From Nitrospira defluvii (GTDB taxonomy: Bacteria; Nitrospirota; Nitrospiria; Nitrospirales; Nitrospiraceae): a DNA stretch of 64,000 bases. Within the stretch, counting starts at the first letter, position 1. The number at the start of each line of letters is the position of its first letter. Position numbers and translations under genes: made by a program. The stretch spans positions 3,495,501-3,559,500 of the forward strand of contig FP929003.1 of assembly GCA_000196815.1 (NCBI GenBank), read 5' to 3'. A model generated the notes under the pieces. The model saw only the letters and a program-made list of their open reading frames with translations, was not told the origin of the DNA and ran no database searches. Positions 28,533 to 38,541 of this stretch are shown here, piece by piece.

Positions 28533-29950
28533 AACAGTTCGCGCAGGCCGTGCTTTTTCACCATCCGTTCGATCGTCTTCCGATCGACGCCGGATTCCCG
28601 GGCGGCACGTCCCATGTGGCCATCGTGACGCTTGAGGAGATCGATCAAAAAGTTACGCTCAAAGTTCGTCACGGCGGCCTGCTTGGCATGTTTGAAGGAG
28701 CCGGCTTCGGCGGAGGCTGCGTCCTCCCCCCCGCACTCCCGCAAACGGTCGGGCAAGTGCGCACTCGTAATGACGGGGCCATCGGCCAGCACTGCGGCCC
28801 GCTCAATGACGTTTTGCAGCTCACGGACATTCCCCGGCCAGGAGTACCCGCACAACAGATCCGTCGCCGAGGAGTCCAACTCCGGCACGAACGCCAGGCC
28901 CAGCCGCTGCTGTTTCATGAACCGCCGCAGAAACTCCTGCGCCAGAAGGAGAATGTCCCCCTCGCGAGTCCGCAGGGGCGGCAGCACAATGGGGATGACG
29001 TTCAACCGGTAATAGAGATCCTCGCGGAACTCACCCCGGCGGCAGGCCGATTCAAGATCCTGATTCGATGCCGCAATCACCCGCACATCCACATCCAGAA
29101 ACCGAATGCCCCCCACCCGTCGCATCTGCCGTTCCTGCAACACCCGCAGCAGACGGGACTGCAGAGTCTGGCTCATCCCGCTGACTTCATCGAGGAAAAC
29201 GGTTCCACCGGCCGCCACCTCGAAGAGACCGGGCTTGGAGACATGCGCGCCGGTAAACGCCCCCTTCTCATGGCCGAACAGTTCGGATTCCAGCAGGGTA
29301 TCGGGCAGAGACACGCAATCCACCGGAATGAAGGGACGTTCCGCCCGCAGACTGGCATCGTGAATGGCGCGCGCCACGAGCTCTTTTCCTGTTCCGCTTT
29401 CTCCATAGACCAGCACATTGGAATGCGTCGGCGCGACCTTTTCAATCAGATTGAACACCGAGTGCATGGCTGGGCTCTCGCCGATGACCCGTGACAAGCC
29501 GGGACGCTTCCCGGAGCGCGCCTGCTCAGGGGTTTCGAGAAGCTTGTGCGCACCGACGGCCGCGGCGACAGGTCCCGCTCCATCCTCCCCGAACGCACGA
29601 CGGGCAACCGACACCAGATCGGCGCTCGTAAACGGTTTGGTAATGTAATCGAACGCGCCATACCGCATCGAGGTGACCGCAGTCTGCACGGTCGCATGAG
29701 CCGTCAACAGCACGACCTGCACCGAGGGATCGAACCGTTTGGCCGCCGCCAGGACCTCAATCCCGTCGAGATCGGGCATGCGCAAATCCGTCAGGATCAG
29801 GCCGGGCCGCTCACGCTGAATGACATCCAGCGCACGGGCGGGATCGCACTCGGTGAGACAGTCATAGGGCACACGACTCAAGATCCGGCGGCAATTCTCC
29901 AGCGCATCCTGTTCGTCATCGACGATCAGGATTTTTCCTGCAATCCCCAT
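28529..29950 (-). CDS. sigma54-dependent response regulator (NtrC family)
   Basis: 473 residues. Receiver domain 1-120 with acidic pocket DD (11-12), phospho-acceptor D55 (LTDLRMPD) and K105. AAA+ domain ~150-390 with Walker A GESGTGKE (183-190), intact GAFTGA (230-235) needed to contact sigma54, and [10 protein letters not shown] Fis-type helix-turn-helix ends the protein ([20 protein letters not shown]). It activates sigma54 promoters after phosphorylation by the kinase encoded just upstream; the two genes overlap by 25 bp. Targets are probably in the metal-uptake block, but no convincing -24/-12 promoter was found by eye. Confidence 0.95.
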   Translation of the reverse strand: MGIAGKILIVDDEQDALENCRRILSRVPYDCLTECDPARALDVIQRERPGLILTDLRMPDLDGIEVLAAAKRFDPSVQVVLLTAHATVQTAVTSMRYGAFDYITKPFTSADLVSVARRAFGEDGAGPVAAAVGAHKLLETPEQARSGKRPGLSRVIGESPAMHSVFNLIEKVAPTHSNVLVYGESGTGKELVARAIHDASLRAERPFIPVDCVSLPDTLLESELFGHEKGAFTGAHVSKPGLFEVAAGGTVFLDEVSGMSQTLQSRLLRVLQERQMRRVGGIRFLDVDVRVIAASNQDLESACRRGEFREDLYYRLNVIPIVLPPLRTREGDILLLAQEFLRRFMKQQRLGLAFVPELDSSATDLLCGYSWPGNVRELQNVIERAAVLADGPVITSAHLPDRLRECGGEDAASAEAGSFKHAKQAAVTNFERNFLIDLLKRHDGHMGRAARESGVDRKTIERMVKKHGLRELF

Positions 29951-31959
29951 GATGCTCCCTCATGAACCCGGTTCCCGAATGCCACCGCAGGCAGATACAC
30001 ATCGAAGACGGCGCCGACGGCGTTATTTCGCACCTCAATGCGACCGCGATGGTCCGAGACAATTCCATAGCTTAAGAACAACCCCAATCCCGTCCCCTGC
30101 CCGGCCGGCTTGGTGGTAAAGAATGGATCGAAGATACGGTCGAGAATCGCAGTCGGGACACCCGGCCCGTTATCGGACACGCTGATCCGCACCCACTCGT
30201 CTCCGTCGATCGGCACCCGCGCAGTGCTTACCGTGATGATCCCTTGACCGTCGCAGCCGGTGACTGCATCGATGGCATTGTTGATCAGATTGAGCAGGAC
30301 CGTTTCCAAGCGATCGCGGTCGCCCATGACCGGTGATACCTCGGGAGCCAGTTGGGCGTCAATCCGGACCGCCAGGGCCGCCACCCGTTCACCGGCCATC
30401 GCGACACAGGTGCGCGCCACGCAGTTGAGATCCAGGGGCTTCAACATCGAGACGGTGCCGCGGGAGAACGTGAGGATACTCCGCGTGACCCGTGAAATTC
30501 GTTCCGCCTGCGTCCGGATCGTCACCAGATCCCGTCCGACTTGCTCCGGCACGCCGGCCTGCGCCGCGTCGGCCTCCATGCATTCAATCCGATTCAAAAT
30601 GATGCCCAGCGGATTATTAATCTCATGGGCGATGCCGCTGGCGACTTTGCCGAGCGTGGCGAGGCGTTCGGACAATTCCAGTTTCCGCATCTGGCAGGTA
30701 ATTTCCGCCGTCTTCTCCTCCACCCGATGCACCAGCTCCGCGTTCAGCGATTCCAGTTCGGCTCGCGAGGATTGCAGCCGGTCCGCCATCCGGTGCACGG
30801 CCACGGCGAGTTCCTCAAACTCATCTCCTGTCTTGATATCGAGCGGACCATCGTACGTGCCCTGGCTGATGGCCTCCACGCCCGATTTCAACACCTGGAT
30901 CGGGCGGGCGATCCGTGCCGCCACATACCGCCCCATGGCCCAGAGCAGGCCCAACATCACCACACCGATCAACGCGAGATTTCGCAGCTGGTCGCGAATC
31001 GGCGCATAGGTTTCCTCCGGTTGCTGCCGCACGAAGACGTGCCAGGAGTTATCCGGCAGGCTCAGCCCCGTCACGGGCGCATACCCCACCACCGTATCGG
31101 TCGCACCATGGCCGTCGTCCTCGGCAATGCCCCAGCCGGGATTCGACGAGACGATCATGGCCATCAATTGGCTGGGAATCCGATGCGCGCGCCGGGGAAG
31201 GATAGGACAGACGAGCGGCTGACCGGCGGCATCGAACAGCATGGCATGGCCGGTCTGCCCGATGCGAATCTCTTTGATCATCGCGAAGAGAGAATCGAAC
31301 CGGTAGGACGCCTTGATGGCGCCGATGACTGCATGCTGGTGATCGTCCAGGATGGGGACCGCGATGTCGATGGTTTCTTCCGGCGAGCGGAAAGATCCTT
31401 CCTGTCCGGGGATCAATCCGCTGACGTAAACCCGGTCCAAACCTCCGGCCTGCAAGGCCTCCCACCAGGGTTCCTGGCTGAGGAAATAATGGTCCGGTTC
31501 CGAGCTGGCTGCGACCAGCGCCCCATAGCGGTCGGTGATCAACAGCCCCACCATCTTGTCGCCGTCGCGGACTTTGGTCTCCAGGAGGAAGCGGGACAAT
31601 TCCGAATTCAGCAGGCCGGCGGCGCTGTCATGCCCTTTCTCCCACTCCTTCGCGCGTTCCTGAATCAGCCGCTGCGAATCGGCCCAATCGCCTTGGTACG
31701 ACAGGTTGGCGGCCTCGACCGGCTGACGAACCCGTAAAGGCGCGGAGGCCAGCAACCGCACCCCCTGCACTTCGCTCTGAACGAGCATGGTCAGACGGTC
31801 GGCGGCCTGTTCGGCAATCGCCTGAAAATTTCCGCCGATCACATCGCGAAGGGAGCGCATGCCGGACATCGACGCCAGCACCAGGCCGATCACCAGCGGA
31901 ATACAGCCCACCAGCACGATGGCGAGCACAATGCGGCCTTTGATGGTACGAATCGTCAC
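29926..31959 (-). CDS. membrane sensor histidine kinase with extracytoplasmic Cache-like domain
   Basis: 677 residues. Membrane segment near 10-32, a ~290-residue extracytoplasmic sensing region of dCache type, a second membrane segment near 330-350, HAMP (~350-405), a coiled linker, then HisKA with the H-box [12 protein letters not shown] (His about 445) and HATPase_c with [18 protein letters not shown] and [12 protein letters not shown]. It autophosphorylates and signals to the NtrC-type regulator downstream. The ligand is unknown; the position behind a TonB/DUF4198/PepSY run suggests a metal or chelate signal (inference). Confidence 0.93.
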   Translation of the reverse strand: MTIRTIKGRIVLAIVLVGCIPLVIGLVLASMSGMRSLRDVIGGNFQAIAEQAADRLTMLVQSEVQGVRLLASAPLRVRQPVEAANLSYQGDWADSQRLIQERAKEWEKGHDSAAGLLNSELSRFLLETKVRDGDKMVGLLITDRYGALVAASSEPDHYFLSQEPWWEALQAGGLDRVYVSGLIPGQEGSFRSPEETIDIAVPILDDHQHAVIGAIKASYRFDSLFAMIKEIRIGQTGHAMLFDAAGQPLVCPILPRRAHRIPSQLMAMIVSSNPGWGIAEDDGHGATDTVVGYAPVTGLSLPDNSWHVFVRQQPEETYAPIRDQLRNLALIGVVMLGLLWAMGRYVAARIARPIQVLKSGVEAISQGTYDGPLDIKTGDEFEELAVAVHRMADRLQSSRAELESLNAELVHRVEEKTAEITCQMRKLELSERLATLGKVASGIAHEINNPLGIILNRIECMEADAAQAGVPEQVGRDLVTIRTQAERISRVTRSILTFSRGTVSMLKPLDLNCVARTCVAMAGERVAALAVRIDAQLAPEVSPVMGDRDRLETVLLNLINNAIDAVTGCDGQGIITVSTARVPIDGDEWVRISVSDNGPGVPTAILDRIFDPFFTTKPAGQGTGLGLFLSYGIVSDHRGRIEVRNNAVGAVFDVYLPAVAFGNRVHEGASWGLQEKS

Positions 31960-32034
31960 GCCGACCTCCTGCGTGACATTCTAAACATCCGGCGAAAGAA
32001 AACGCCACAGCACCCCGCCCCTACGCCGACAGGA

Positions 32035-32838
32035 TCAGGCGCGCGTGGTTTCCTCGGGTGCTGCCGACAATCGAGACGGCACGGCAGCCGCCCGATGAGC
32101 GACAGCCGCCTGCCTGGCTCGCCGCGCCCTGGCGCGATGGAATCCCCACAAAAGCAGGCCGGATAGACTCATCAGCAGAATCGGCACCCCCGGAATATTG
32201 AGCAGGGTTTTCTCGAAGCCGAAAAAATTCAGCTGATGCAGTTGCATCACGGCAAAGTGAACTTTTCGCCAACGGCCCTCATCTTCAAGAATCTCACCGG
32301 TCTGCCGATCCAGCACAATCTCCGTGGCATCAGCATCATCGAACCGGACACGCACGGCATCGTAGGCACGTTTTTTCTTCCTGGGCGTATACCGTTCCAT
32401 CTCCACGCCCGTGACGGCGGCAGGCGGACGCACATATTGCATGGCAATGGCCGGAGCCAGTTCCTCTGTAATCGGCGAGAGCCGCGCTCCGTTCAGGGCA
32501 TCCATCAGCACAATCGTCGAGCCCCCGTTCACCCGCAGTTTCACCTCATAGAAGAGCCGGCCGAAATCAGTGCGTAACGTGGCCTGCTCGACCAGCGCAC
32601 GATCCTCCACCGTCTCTTTCGCCAGAACCAGCGCCCGGTCCAGCGGCAGTGTCGCGGAATCCACCGGCGGCCCCGTGAGCGGCCGCACCTTTTCCTTGTA
32701 GTGCTCATCCCAATAGAGAAACTTCGCATCCGCCCAGAGCAGCCCCGTTACGACGGACAGCAGAAGAAACCCGAGCGCCCCTATGCCGAGCCATCGATGC
32801 GCCCGCCTGACGATCCGCTCGGCCCCCCCGCGGCCCAT
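32035..32838 (-). CDS. PepSY-domain membrane protein
   Basis: 267 residues. An N-terminal His-containing helix (AHRWLGIGALGFLLLSVVTGLLW) and a C-terminal pair near 195-240 (MQLHQLNFFG...VPILLMSLSGLLLWGFHRARAR) frame a periplasmic region with PepSY-like repeats. The His-Arg-Trp-Leu start and the C-terminal helix resemble PiuB/PepSY-TM proteins, which are heme-linked and implicated in reducing imported ferric siderophores. The ATG directly abuts the TAG of the DUF4198 gene (no gap), so they are co-translated. Confidence 0.8.
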   Translation of the reverse strand: MGRGGAERIVRRAHRWLGIGALGFLLLSVVTGLLWADAKFLYWDEHYKEKVRPLTGPPVDSATLPLDRALVLAKETVEDRALVEQATLRTDFGRLFYEVKLRVNGGSTIVLMDALNGARLSPITEELAPAIAMQYVRPPAAVTGVEMERYTPRKKKRAYDAVRVRFDDADATEIVLDRQTGEILEDEGRWRKVHFAVMQLHQLNFFGFEKTLLNIPGVPILLMSLSGLLLWGFHRARARRARQAAVAHRAAAVPSRLSAAPEETTRA

Positions 32839-33651
32839 CTATTTCTCCCCTGAACGCTCAGGCCGCACCTGAATCGCCAGGGTGCTGCGATGCCGAAGCG
32901 CCTCGTACGCCTTCCCCTGAAATTCACCGGGCGTTTTGTCGACGTGAATCAATTCGAGGACATACCGTCCCGGCCAGAGCGGCGTGAAGGCCACAATCCC
33001 TTCCCCATCCGTTTTTAATTCCTTGTCCCACCCGATGGGCGCATGAACTAAGACCGTCGTATTCGGAAGGGGCTGCCCCTTGAAGAAACCTTTGACGACA
33101 ATTTCACCGCCCGGCACATGGCTGACTCGCCCGGTGGCCAGATTCAGTCCCTTGGTCAGGGGAATCATGTCGAGGGCCATCGGCGCGGCCTGCTCCCGTT
33201 CATGTTCGTTGATGCGGCCTTCTTCCAGGCACATGAAATAGGTCCGCGCATAAAACATCGGTTTGACCAGGCCGATGTCGTGTTTTCGTAAATCCTGAAC
33301 CGGGGCCTGCGCCTGCTGCGCCACCACCGCGTTCCGGCCGGGCAGACACGACGGCAGCGCCCCGGCAAAGTGATTGACCTGCTTGGTCAGAGCCACTTCA
33401 GTCGTACCCTGCTTGGAGTCCTGCACACGTAGCGTGACGCCGTCGATCGAGTCCAGACGCCCGCCGCGTTCCTCCCGCAAGAACTCGCTGTATTCCCCGA
33501 AATAGACTTTGAATGGCTGTCCCATTTCCGACGGCGCGGTGGCGTCGGCCTCGACCCACACGAAATGGGCCCCGGCCGAAGATGGCCCCGCAAGGACAGA
33601 CAGCACCATCGCGCTCCACAGACCGACCGCCCATCTTCTCCTATCCATCAT
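32839..33651 (-). CDS. DUF4198 (cobalt/nickel-transport-associated) periplasmic protein
   Basis: 270 residues from the first of two ATGs at 33651, with GGAGT five bases upstream. The longer frame to 33765 reads into the 211-bp repeat and is not real coding sequence. Signal peptide about 8-27, mature protein starting AHFVWVEAD, as is typical of DUF4198 (relatives of NikK/CbiK-like periplasmic proteins). The C-terminal half is a beta-sandwich (GEIVVKGFFKGQPLPNTTVLVHAP...GRYVLELIHVD). It is likely a metal- or ligand-handling partner of the TonB receptor encoded upstream on the same strand. Confidence 0.8.
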   Translation of the reverse strand: MMDRRRWAVGLWSAMVLSVLAGPSSAGAHFVWVEADATAPSEMGQPFKVYFGEYSEFLREERGGRLDSIDGVTLRVQDSKQGTTEVALTKQVNHFAGALPSCLPGRNAVVAQQAQAPVQDLRKHDIGLVKPMFYARTYFMCLEEGRINEHEREQAAPMALDMIPLTKGLNLATGRVSHVPGGEIVVKGFFKGQPLPNTTVLVHAPIGWDKELKTDGEGIVAFTPLWPGRYVLELIHVDKTPGEFQGKAYEALRHRSTLAIQVRPERSGEK

Positions 33652-33696
33652 CAACACTCCTTTGCTAGAGAATCCCCGGAGGGGATCGCACATGCT

Positions 33697-33907
33697 GCTT
33701 AGCAGGATGCGGAAAAAGTCCGCCAGCGGCGTTCTCGCATCGCTCAGCGGCTCACCGTACCGCAAGAGTACGATTCGCCCCTGTGCTCGCTGCGGCCTTG
33801 CTGGACGGCCTTTTTGCGCATCCTGCGAGGCTGTTCAACGTCGTCCCACACCGCGTATCTGTGGTGGCTTTGGGACTCAAAATGAGTTTTTCCGCAACCT
33901 GTTAGAA
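33697..33907 (-). repeat. 211-bp repeat, copy B (inverted, identical to 8392-8602)
   Basis: Lies between the TonB receptor gene and the DUF4198 gene. Read on the minus strand it equals copy A at all 211 positions. Like copy A it starts inside the terminal Phe codon of an outer-membrane protein gene and supplies its TAA stop. It may act as a transcription or stability element separating receptor from downstream genes. Confidence 0.95.
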
Positions 33908-36394
33908 CCGCCATGACACGCCGCCGTAGAAATTCCGGATTTCACCGGGCTGAATGCCGATGAAACTCGCAGTGGTCCGTTGCGCGATGAAGGACTCGTC
34001 TGTCAGGTTGCGCACGCCGGCGAAGATGGCCCACTTCGCCTTCGGGGGCGCATAATTGAGCCTGAGGTTCCAGATGGTATAGGAAGGAATGGCGCCGTTC
34101 GTGCCTAAGGCATTTTCCGCCTGGGTATTCGCACCGTCGGTGAACTGCTGCGCGATATACATGGCATCGGCCTCGATCGACGCGCCGGTCGGGTGGTAGT
34201 ATCCCACCAGTCCATAAAACGTCATGCGCGGGGCATAGGGCAGATCTTTCCCATTGGTCGCTCCGAAGAGCGACTTGGGCCGCAAGAGCGTAATACTCCC
34301 GCGCGTCACGAATCCTTGCAACGGGCGAACCATTTCGCCCCAATCGAGGCTCACCGTACTCTCGATGCCCTCCTGCAACGTTTTCCCCGCATTGACGAAC
34401 GCGCTGCCCTGCTGCACGATCTGATTCCTGAATTCCGTTCGGAAGACCGCGACTTCCGCGCTCACGCCGGGAATGATCGTGGATCGAAGACCGATATCGG
34501 AACTCAACGCCCGCTCGGCCTCCAGATCCTGCGTCGTCCCGCTGGTGGGATCCACCGCGTTCGCAAACGTCGGTGGGCGGAAGGTGGTATGCACGTGGCC
34601 GAAGAGCATGCTGTCCGGCGTCAGTTGATACTTCACGCCGGTCCCGTAGATCAGGCCTTGTGTTGTTTTTGAATTTCTGAAATTGCCGCCCACCGGGGGT
34701 ACGGCATTCATCGTCTCGCGACTCTGATTGACTTGCTCCCACCGGATGCCGGGAGAAATTGTGAAGGCCTCGGTCAGGCGAATGGCCGTCTCCGTATAGG
34801 CCGCATAGGCCACCGATTCCAGATCCGCGTTATTCGTCGTGCGACTGATCTTCGAGCCGGCCGTCCCGATGCCCTGAATATCGGTCAAGCGCTCGGCGTG
34901 ATAGCGAACACCGGAGGTGATTTGTTGATCCAATCCAAATAGAGAAAATTTGAACTGGTGTTGCGGCATCACACCGAAGACATTGAACTTGCGCAAAAAG
35001 TTCGTGCTGGTCTGGAGCAGCGCGCCCGTAGTGGCGTTCTGATCTTGGACATACCAATTCCGCTCGAACACGTTGCCATACACGATGATCTTGGCGGTGT
35101 TGTGGGCATCGATCTCGCGACTCGCGGTCACATCCACCGCCGTCCGTTGGCCCTTGAACTCATCCAGCGGCTTGCCCGCCAGCGTGCGATCGTTGCGATA
35201 TTGGGTGGGCGTGAGGCTCCCCGGCGTCTGTGTCGTTTCATTGTAGTAGGAGAAGTTCGTCGTGATGCGCGTCCGATCGTCGGGATTGGCTTCGAACCGC
35301 AGAGTGAAATCGTCCAACTGCGATTTGCTGCGGTCTCTGAAGCCGTCTGATTGACGCCGGAGATAGCCCATTTGCGCACCGAAGTTTCCGAAGTATCCCC
35401 CGTACTGCGTGTCGCTTTGAAAGAGGTTGAAGCTGCCGAACGTGTTCGTCGTGGAGAACGTGGGGGTCGTGGGAATCCATTTTTGAATGAAGTTGATCAT
35501 CCCGCCCTGGGTGTTGGGCGAATAGAGCACGGAGGCTCCGCCTTTGATCACCTCGATATGGTCGATGCGTTCGATCGGCACCATGTAATACGTCGAGGCA
35601 TCACCAAAGAGGGCCGGCTGGATGGGCACATCGTCCATCAATAGAAGAATATTCTTGCTGCGCCGTGGATCCATGCCCCGTATTCCGATGTTCGGTCGTA
35701 ACCCCTGGCCATATTCATCCAACACGTTGACACCGGGAATCCGCCGCAACATTTCGTCCGCGTTCTTGGGTCTGGCTCGCTGAATTTCCTCGCGTGTCAC
35801 GACATTGACCGTTCCGGCGATGTCCTTCACCGATTCCTGGTCCGGCTCGTTCCGTTCGTGCACATCCTTGACCACGATTTCCGGGACGACCACGGGTTTG
35901 ACGCCGGGTGAGGTGGTCGCCGATCCGGCGTGACCCGCCTCAGGGACAGAAGGGTGATCGTCTCCGGCTTGTGCCTGGGACACGCTGGAGGGGTGTGCCC
36001 GCTCCAGCGTCACCGTATCAGCGTTGGTAAAGCGGAACGAGAGTCCGCTGCCTGCCAGCAATTCCGACAGAGCCTCCTCAGGCGTATAGGACCCGGCAAC
36101 CTCGCGCGACGTGTGCCCGAGTGTCATATCGTCCGGAAAGCTGACTTGCAGGCCGGAGGTCAACGCAAAGTCTCGTAGCGCCCTGTTCAAAGGCTGCGGC
36201 GCAATCTGATAGTGCATTTTCTGCCTGGGTTCCGCGCCGGCACTCGCTCCATCGCCCTGCGCGGATGCGTGATCGACACCCGCCGAGGTGAATGCCAGCA
36301 GAGCGAACAGGAACAGGATTCGTAGATGCATGGTGAAAAAGACGTCATGCCATCGATTCATAGATGCGCGTCGGCAGCAGGCACTGTTCCGCAT
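33902..36394 (-). CDS. TonB-dependent outer-membrane receptor with signalling (STN) domain
   Basis: 830 residues. ATG 36394 has GGAGG five bases upstream. Signal segment about 22-45. STN/secretin-TonB N-terminal domain about 60-115 (YQIAPQPLNRALRDFALTSGLQV), the domain that talks to FecR-type anti-sigma factors. A TonB-box-like stretch and the plug follow (about 190-330: NADEMLRRIPGVNV, RGMDPRRSKNILLLMDDVPI, EVIKGGASVLYSPN). The 22-strand barrel ends in Phe. It imports a ferric chelate or another metal complex (FecA-like). Downstream of fecI/fecR-type genes; ligand unknown. Confidence 0.93.
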   Translation of the reverse strand: MRNSACCRRASMNRWHDVFFTMHLRILFLFALLAFTSAGVDHASAQGDGASAGAEPRQKMHYQIAPQPLNRALRDFALTSGLQVSFPDDMTLGHTSREVAGSYTPEEALSELLAGSGLSFRFTNADTVTLERAHPSSVSQAQAGDDHPSVPEAGHAGSATTSPGVKPVVVPEIVVKDVHERNEPDQESVKDIAGTVNVVTREEIQRARPKNADEMLRRIPGVNVLDEYGQGLRPNIGIRGMDPRRSKNILLLMDDVPIQPALFGDASTYYMVPIERIDHIEVIKGGASVLYSPNTQGGMINFIQKWIPTTPTFSTTNTFGSFNLFQSDTQYGGYFGNFGAQMGYLRRQSDGFRDRSKSQLDDFTLRFEANPDDRTRITTNFSYYNETTQTPGSLTPTQYRNDRTLAGKPLDEFKGQRTAVDVTASREIDAHNTAKIIVYGNVFERNWYVQDQNATTGALLQTSTNFLRKFNVFGVMPQHQFKFSLFGLDQQITSGVRYHAERLTDIQGIGTAGSKISRTTNNADLESVAYAAYTETAIRLTEAFTISPGIRWEQVNQSRETMNAVPPVGGNFRNSKTTQGLIYGTGVKYQLTPDSMLFGHVHTTFRPPTFANAVDPTSGTTQDLEAERALSSDIGLRSTIIPGVSAEVAVFRTEFRNQIVQQGSAFVNAGKTLQEGIESTVSLDWGEMVRPLQGFVTRGSITLLRPKSLFGATNGKDLPYAPRMTFYGLVGYYHPTGASIEADAMYIAQQFTDGANTQAENALGTNGAIPSYTIWNLRLNYAPPKAKWAIFAGVRNLTDESFIAQRTTASFIGIQPGEIRNFYGGVSWRF

Positions 36395-36604
36395 TCAAAC
36401 CTCCGTGTCGGTGGACTTCGAGGATAGGGAATCCGTTTTCCTCGATCGTGGTGTTCTCCCTGTGCCTGGACGTATGGCGAAGAGAAAATCCCCCCGGCAG
36501 GATAAAGAAGGAACGAATTTATTCACTGTAGATCTGTGAAAAATCAGAACGGGATGCCAGCGATGCGAGACCCGGCAGAGCCACAGGTATTTCCTGAGTC
36601 TGCC

Positions 36605-36731
36605 GCGGATGTTGAGAAAAGCCGTCCGGAAAGGCCGCAGCCGGCGAACGACTGAGGCATACTGTTCCGGTACGTCGAAGGGGTGAACGACGCGAGAGCG
36701 CCGCCGACCGCCGTTGCCAACAGCCGGCTAG
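36605..36731. repeat. degenerate copy of the first repeat family
   Basis: Aligns with the interior of the 211-bp repeat: GCCGTCC-GGA-AAGGCCGCAG, CATACT-TTCCGGTACGT, GAACGACGCGAGAGCGCCGC. The inverted ends are worn. The right end GGCTAG supplies the TAG stop of the FecR-type gene. It fills most of the 333-bp gap between the receptor and fecR-type genes; nothing else was seen there. Confidence 0.6.
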
Positions 36732-37726
36732 CGAATCACGATCAGATGGTCCGTGAGCCGAACCATACGAATGGGCAACGTGTCCGCCAGAGTGGTGAAG
36801 ACATGAGAAGGATCGGACAGATTATAGATCCCGGTGATCGGGAGCGATTGGAGGGCGGGATTCCAGATGACGATATACCCGCGATGGTAGCGAGCCAGAT
36901 CGTGAACCACATCAGCCAGGGGAGTGCGGACGAACACCAGACGACCCTGCATCCATGCGGCAACGGCAGCCGTGTCCACGCGATCGACCGCACCGGCACC
37001 TTGCGGCCCGACGGAAACCTGGTCGCCGGCGGCCAAACGAACGGCCTGGTCCGATCGCCGCTTTCCATCGGCAACCAGGACCGAACCGCTCAACACGGTG
37101 ACTTGCACGTCGGTCTCGCGATCCTTGACTAAAAATTCGGTGCCGACGGCTGTCGTGGCGACTCCTCGGCTCTCAACGGTAAACGGCCGTTCCGGATTGG
37201 GCTGAACCGCAAAGGATGCCTCGCCCCGCAACAACTCCACACGACGCCGATCGGACTCGTACACCACCGCGATCGAGCTGTCCGTATTTAAGGTCACGAC
37301 CGATCGATCCGGAAGGGTCACGACGCGCTGTTCTCCGATCCCCGTCGAATAGTCGGATCTGAGCCACATCAAGACCGCATCGCTCCAAAGAGCCATGCCG
37401 ACGAGCAGAAAGACGGCTGCAGCCGCCATGCTTCCCCTGCGCCAGGAACGATGCGCCTGCCGACGCAACGTATCGATCGTATCACTCGCCACGCTCCGGG
37501 CCGCGGCCTGCTGCAATTCAGGCGCATTCCACAACGCCTGAACCCGGTCGTAGGCGCGCGCATGCGCCGGACTTTGCGCGCGCCACGCGTCCAAGCGGCG
37601 TCGCTCGGCGCCGGAAAAATCGTCGGCGGCCTGGCGCATAAACCAAGCGGTCGCTTCGTTCATCAGCTGCGAATCGGATAGTTGGGGCACGGACGGCCCC
37701 GGCGAACGGTTGTCTTCAGGTGGCAT
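36728..37726 (-). CDS. FecR-type anti-sigma factor / signal transducer
   Basis: 332 residues. N-terminal DUF4880-like anti-sigma region (LMNEATAWFMRQAADDFSGAERRRLDAW...HARAYDRVQALW, about 20-70), one membrane segment about 100-120, then the periplasmic FecR domain (GEQRVVTLPDRSVVTLNTDSSIAV, REVELLRGEASFAV-like, VGTEFLVKD) and a C-terminal STN-like part that would contact the receptor. It relays receptor occupancy to the ECF sigma factor. Start at ATG 37726 is by family length; a GTG at 37777 is possible and neither has a clear ribosome site. Confidence 0.88.
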   Translation of the reverse strand: MPPEDNRSPGPSVPQLSDSQLMNEATAWFMRQAADDFSGAERRRLDAWRAQSPAHARAYDRVQALWNAPELQQAAARSVASDTIDTLRRQAHRSWRRGSMAAAAVFLLVGMALWSDAVLMWLRSDYSTGIGEQRVVTLPDRSVVTLNTDSSIAVVYESDRRRVELLRGEASFAVQPNPERPFTVESRGVATTAVGTEFLVKDRETDVQVTVLSGSVLVADGKRRSDQAVRLAAGDQVSVGPQGAGAVDRVDTAAVAAWMQGRLVFVRTPLADVVHDLARYHRGYIVIWNPALQSLPITGIYNLSDPSHVFTTLADTLPIRMVRLTDHLIVIR

Positions 37727-37829
37727 GGTGGCCCATGGCGGCTCGGCAAACCGGGAACATGAGAGCGATCGACGCACTATAGTCTCATATGTCCGACGTG
37801 TCAGCTCGCTCTTTTCCCCCTCACCTCCA

Positions 37830-38351
37830 TCAGGCCGGCGGGTCTTTGGAGAGCAGCGCTTCCTGACAGCAGGTCATCGCTTTGACGAGCTGTTTTTCGA
37901 CTGCGCGTTCCGACATTCCCAATTGCGCCGCAATTTCCTGGTAGGAATACCCGTACACCCGCCGCATGGCAAAAACCGCCCGGGTGCGGTCCGGGAGGGC
38001 GGACAGCGCCTTCTCAAGCGTAGCGACCAATTGCTTGTCATGCGCCTGGGCATCGATCGGTCGCGTGTCGGTGGGAACCTGTTCGGCTTCTTCCAGCGAC
38101 GTTTGCCGCTGCCCACGGAATTTTTGTTTCCTAAAATGGTCCAGCGCGAGATTCGTGGCGGTCCGAAACAAGAACGCACGCGGTGACGCAATGATTTGCG
38201 ATGTGGGGACATCGGCGAGACGAATGTACGCTTCCTGAGCCAGGTCGGCCGCCGTTTCCTGGCATCCCACCATGCGCCGGAGCATGGCCAGAAGATCGCG
38301 CTGATGCTCGTGAAACAACCGTTCCAGATCCATCGAGGGTGAGGCGCTCAT
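37830..38351 (-). CDS. ECF sigma factor (FecI-like)
   Basis: 173 residues. Region 2: LERLFHEHQRDLLAMLRRMVG, DLAQEAYIRLA and FLFRTATNLALDHFRKQ. Region 4: LEKALSALPDRTRAVFAMRRVYGYSYQEIAAQLGMSERAVEKQLVKAM, with an intact helix-turn-helix. It should direct RNA polymerase to the receptor operon when released by the FecR-type protein, with which it forms the usual pair about 100 bp apart. Start at ATG 38351 chosen by family; a longer frame to 38396 exists. Confidence 0.92.
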   Translation of the reverse strand: MSASPSMDLERLFHEHQRDLLAMLRRMVGCQETAADLAQEAYIRLADVPTSQIIASPRAFLFRTATNLALDHFRKQKFRGQRQTSLEEAEQVPTDTRPIDAQAHDKQLVATLEKALSALPDRTRAVFAMRRVYGYSYQEIAAQLGMSERAVEKQLVKAMTCCQEALLSKDPPA

Positions 38352-38541
38352 GTCATCGTTGCTCGGGACCGGTCGGCGCGGCAGAGATACACACATCCGC
38401 CGCCGGCCATGCCGGGATCTTGTGACTTCTGAGGGCTCAGCCTAGGGTTTCGCGGGCGAAAAGAGAATGATCGGATTCCGGATCGTGCAGGCAAGCATGC
38501 GATTGTGAGGATGAAACCGGATGAGATCGGTTATCGGCCCG

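Noticed and set aside
33652-33765. N-terminal extension of the DUF4198 gene
   Set aside because: The extra codons read through the 211-bp repeat; the same peptide appears at copy A. The signal peptide and ribosome site place the start at 33651.
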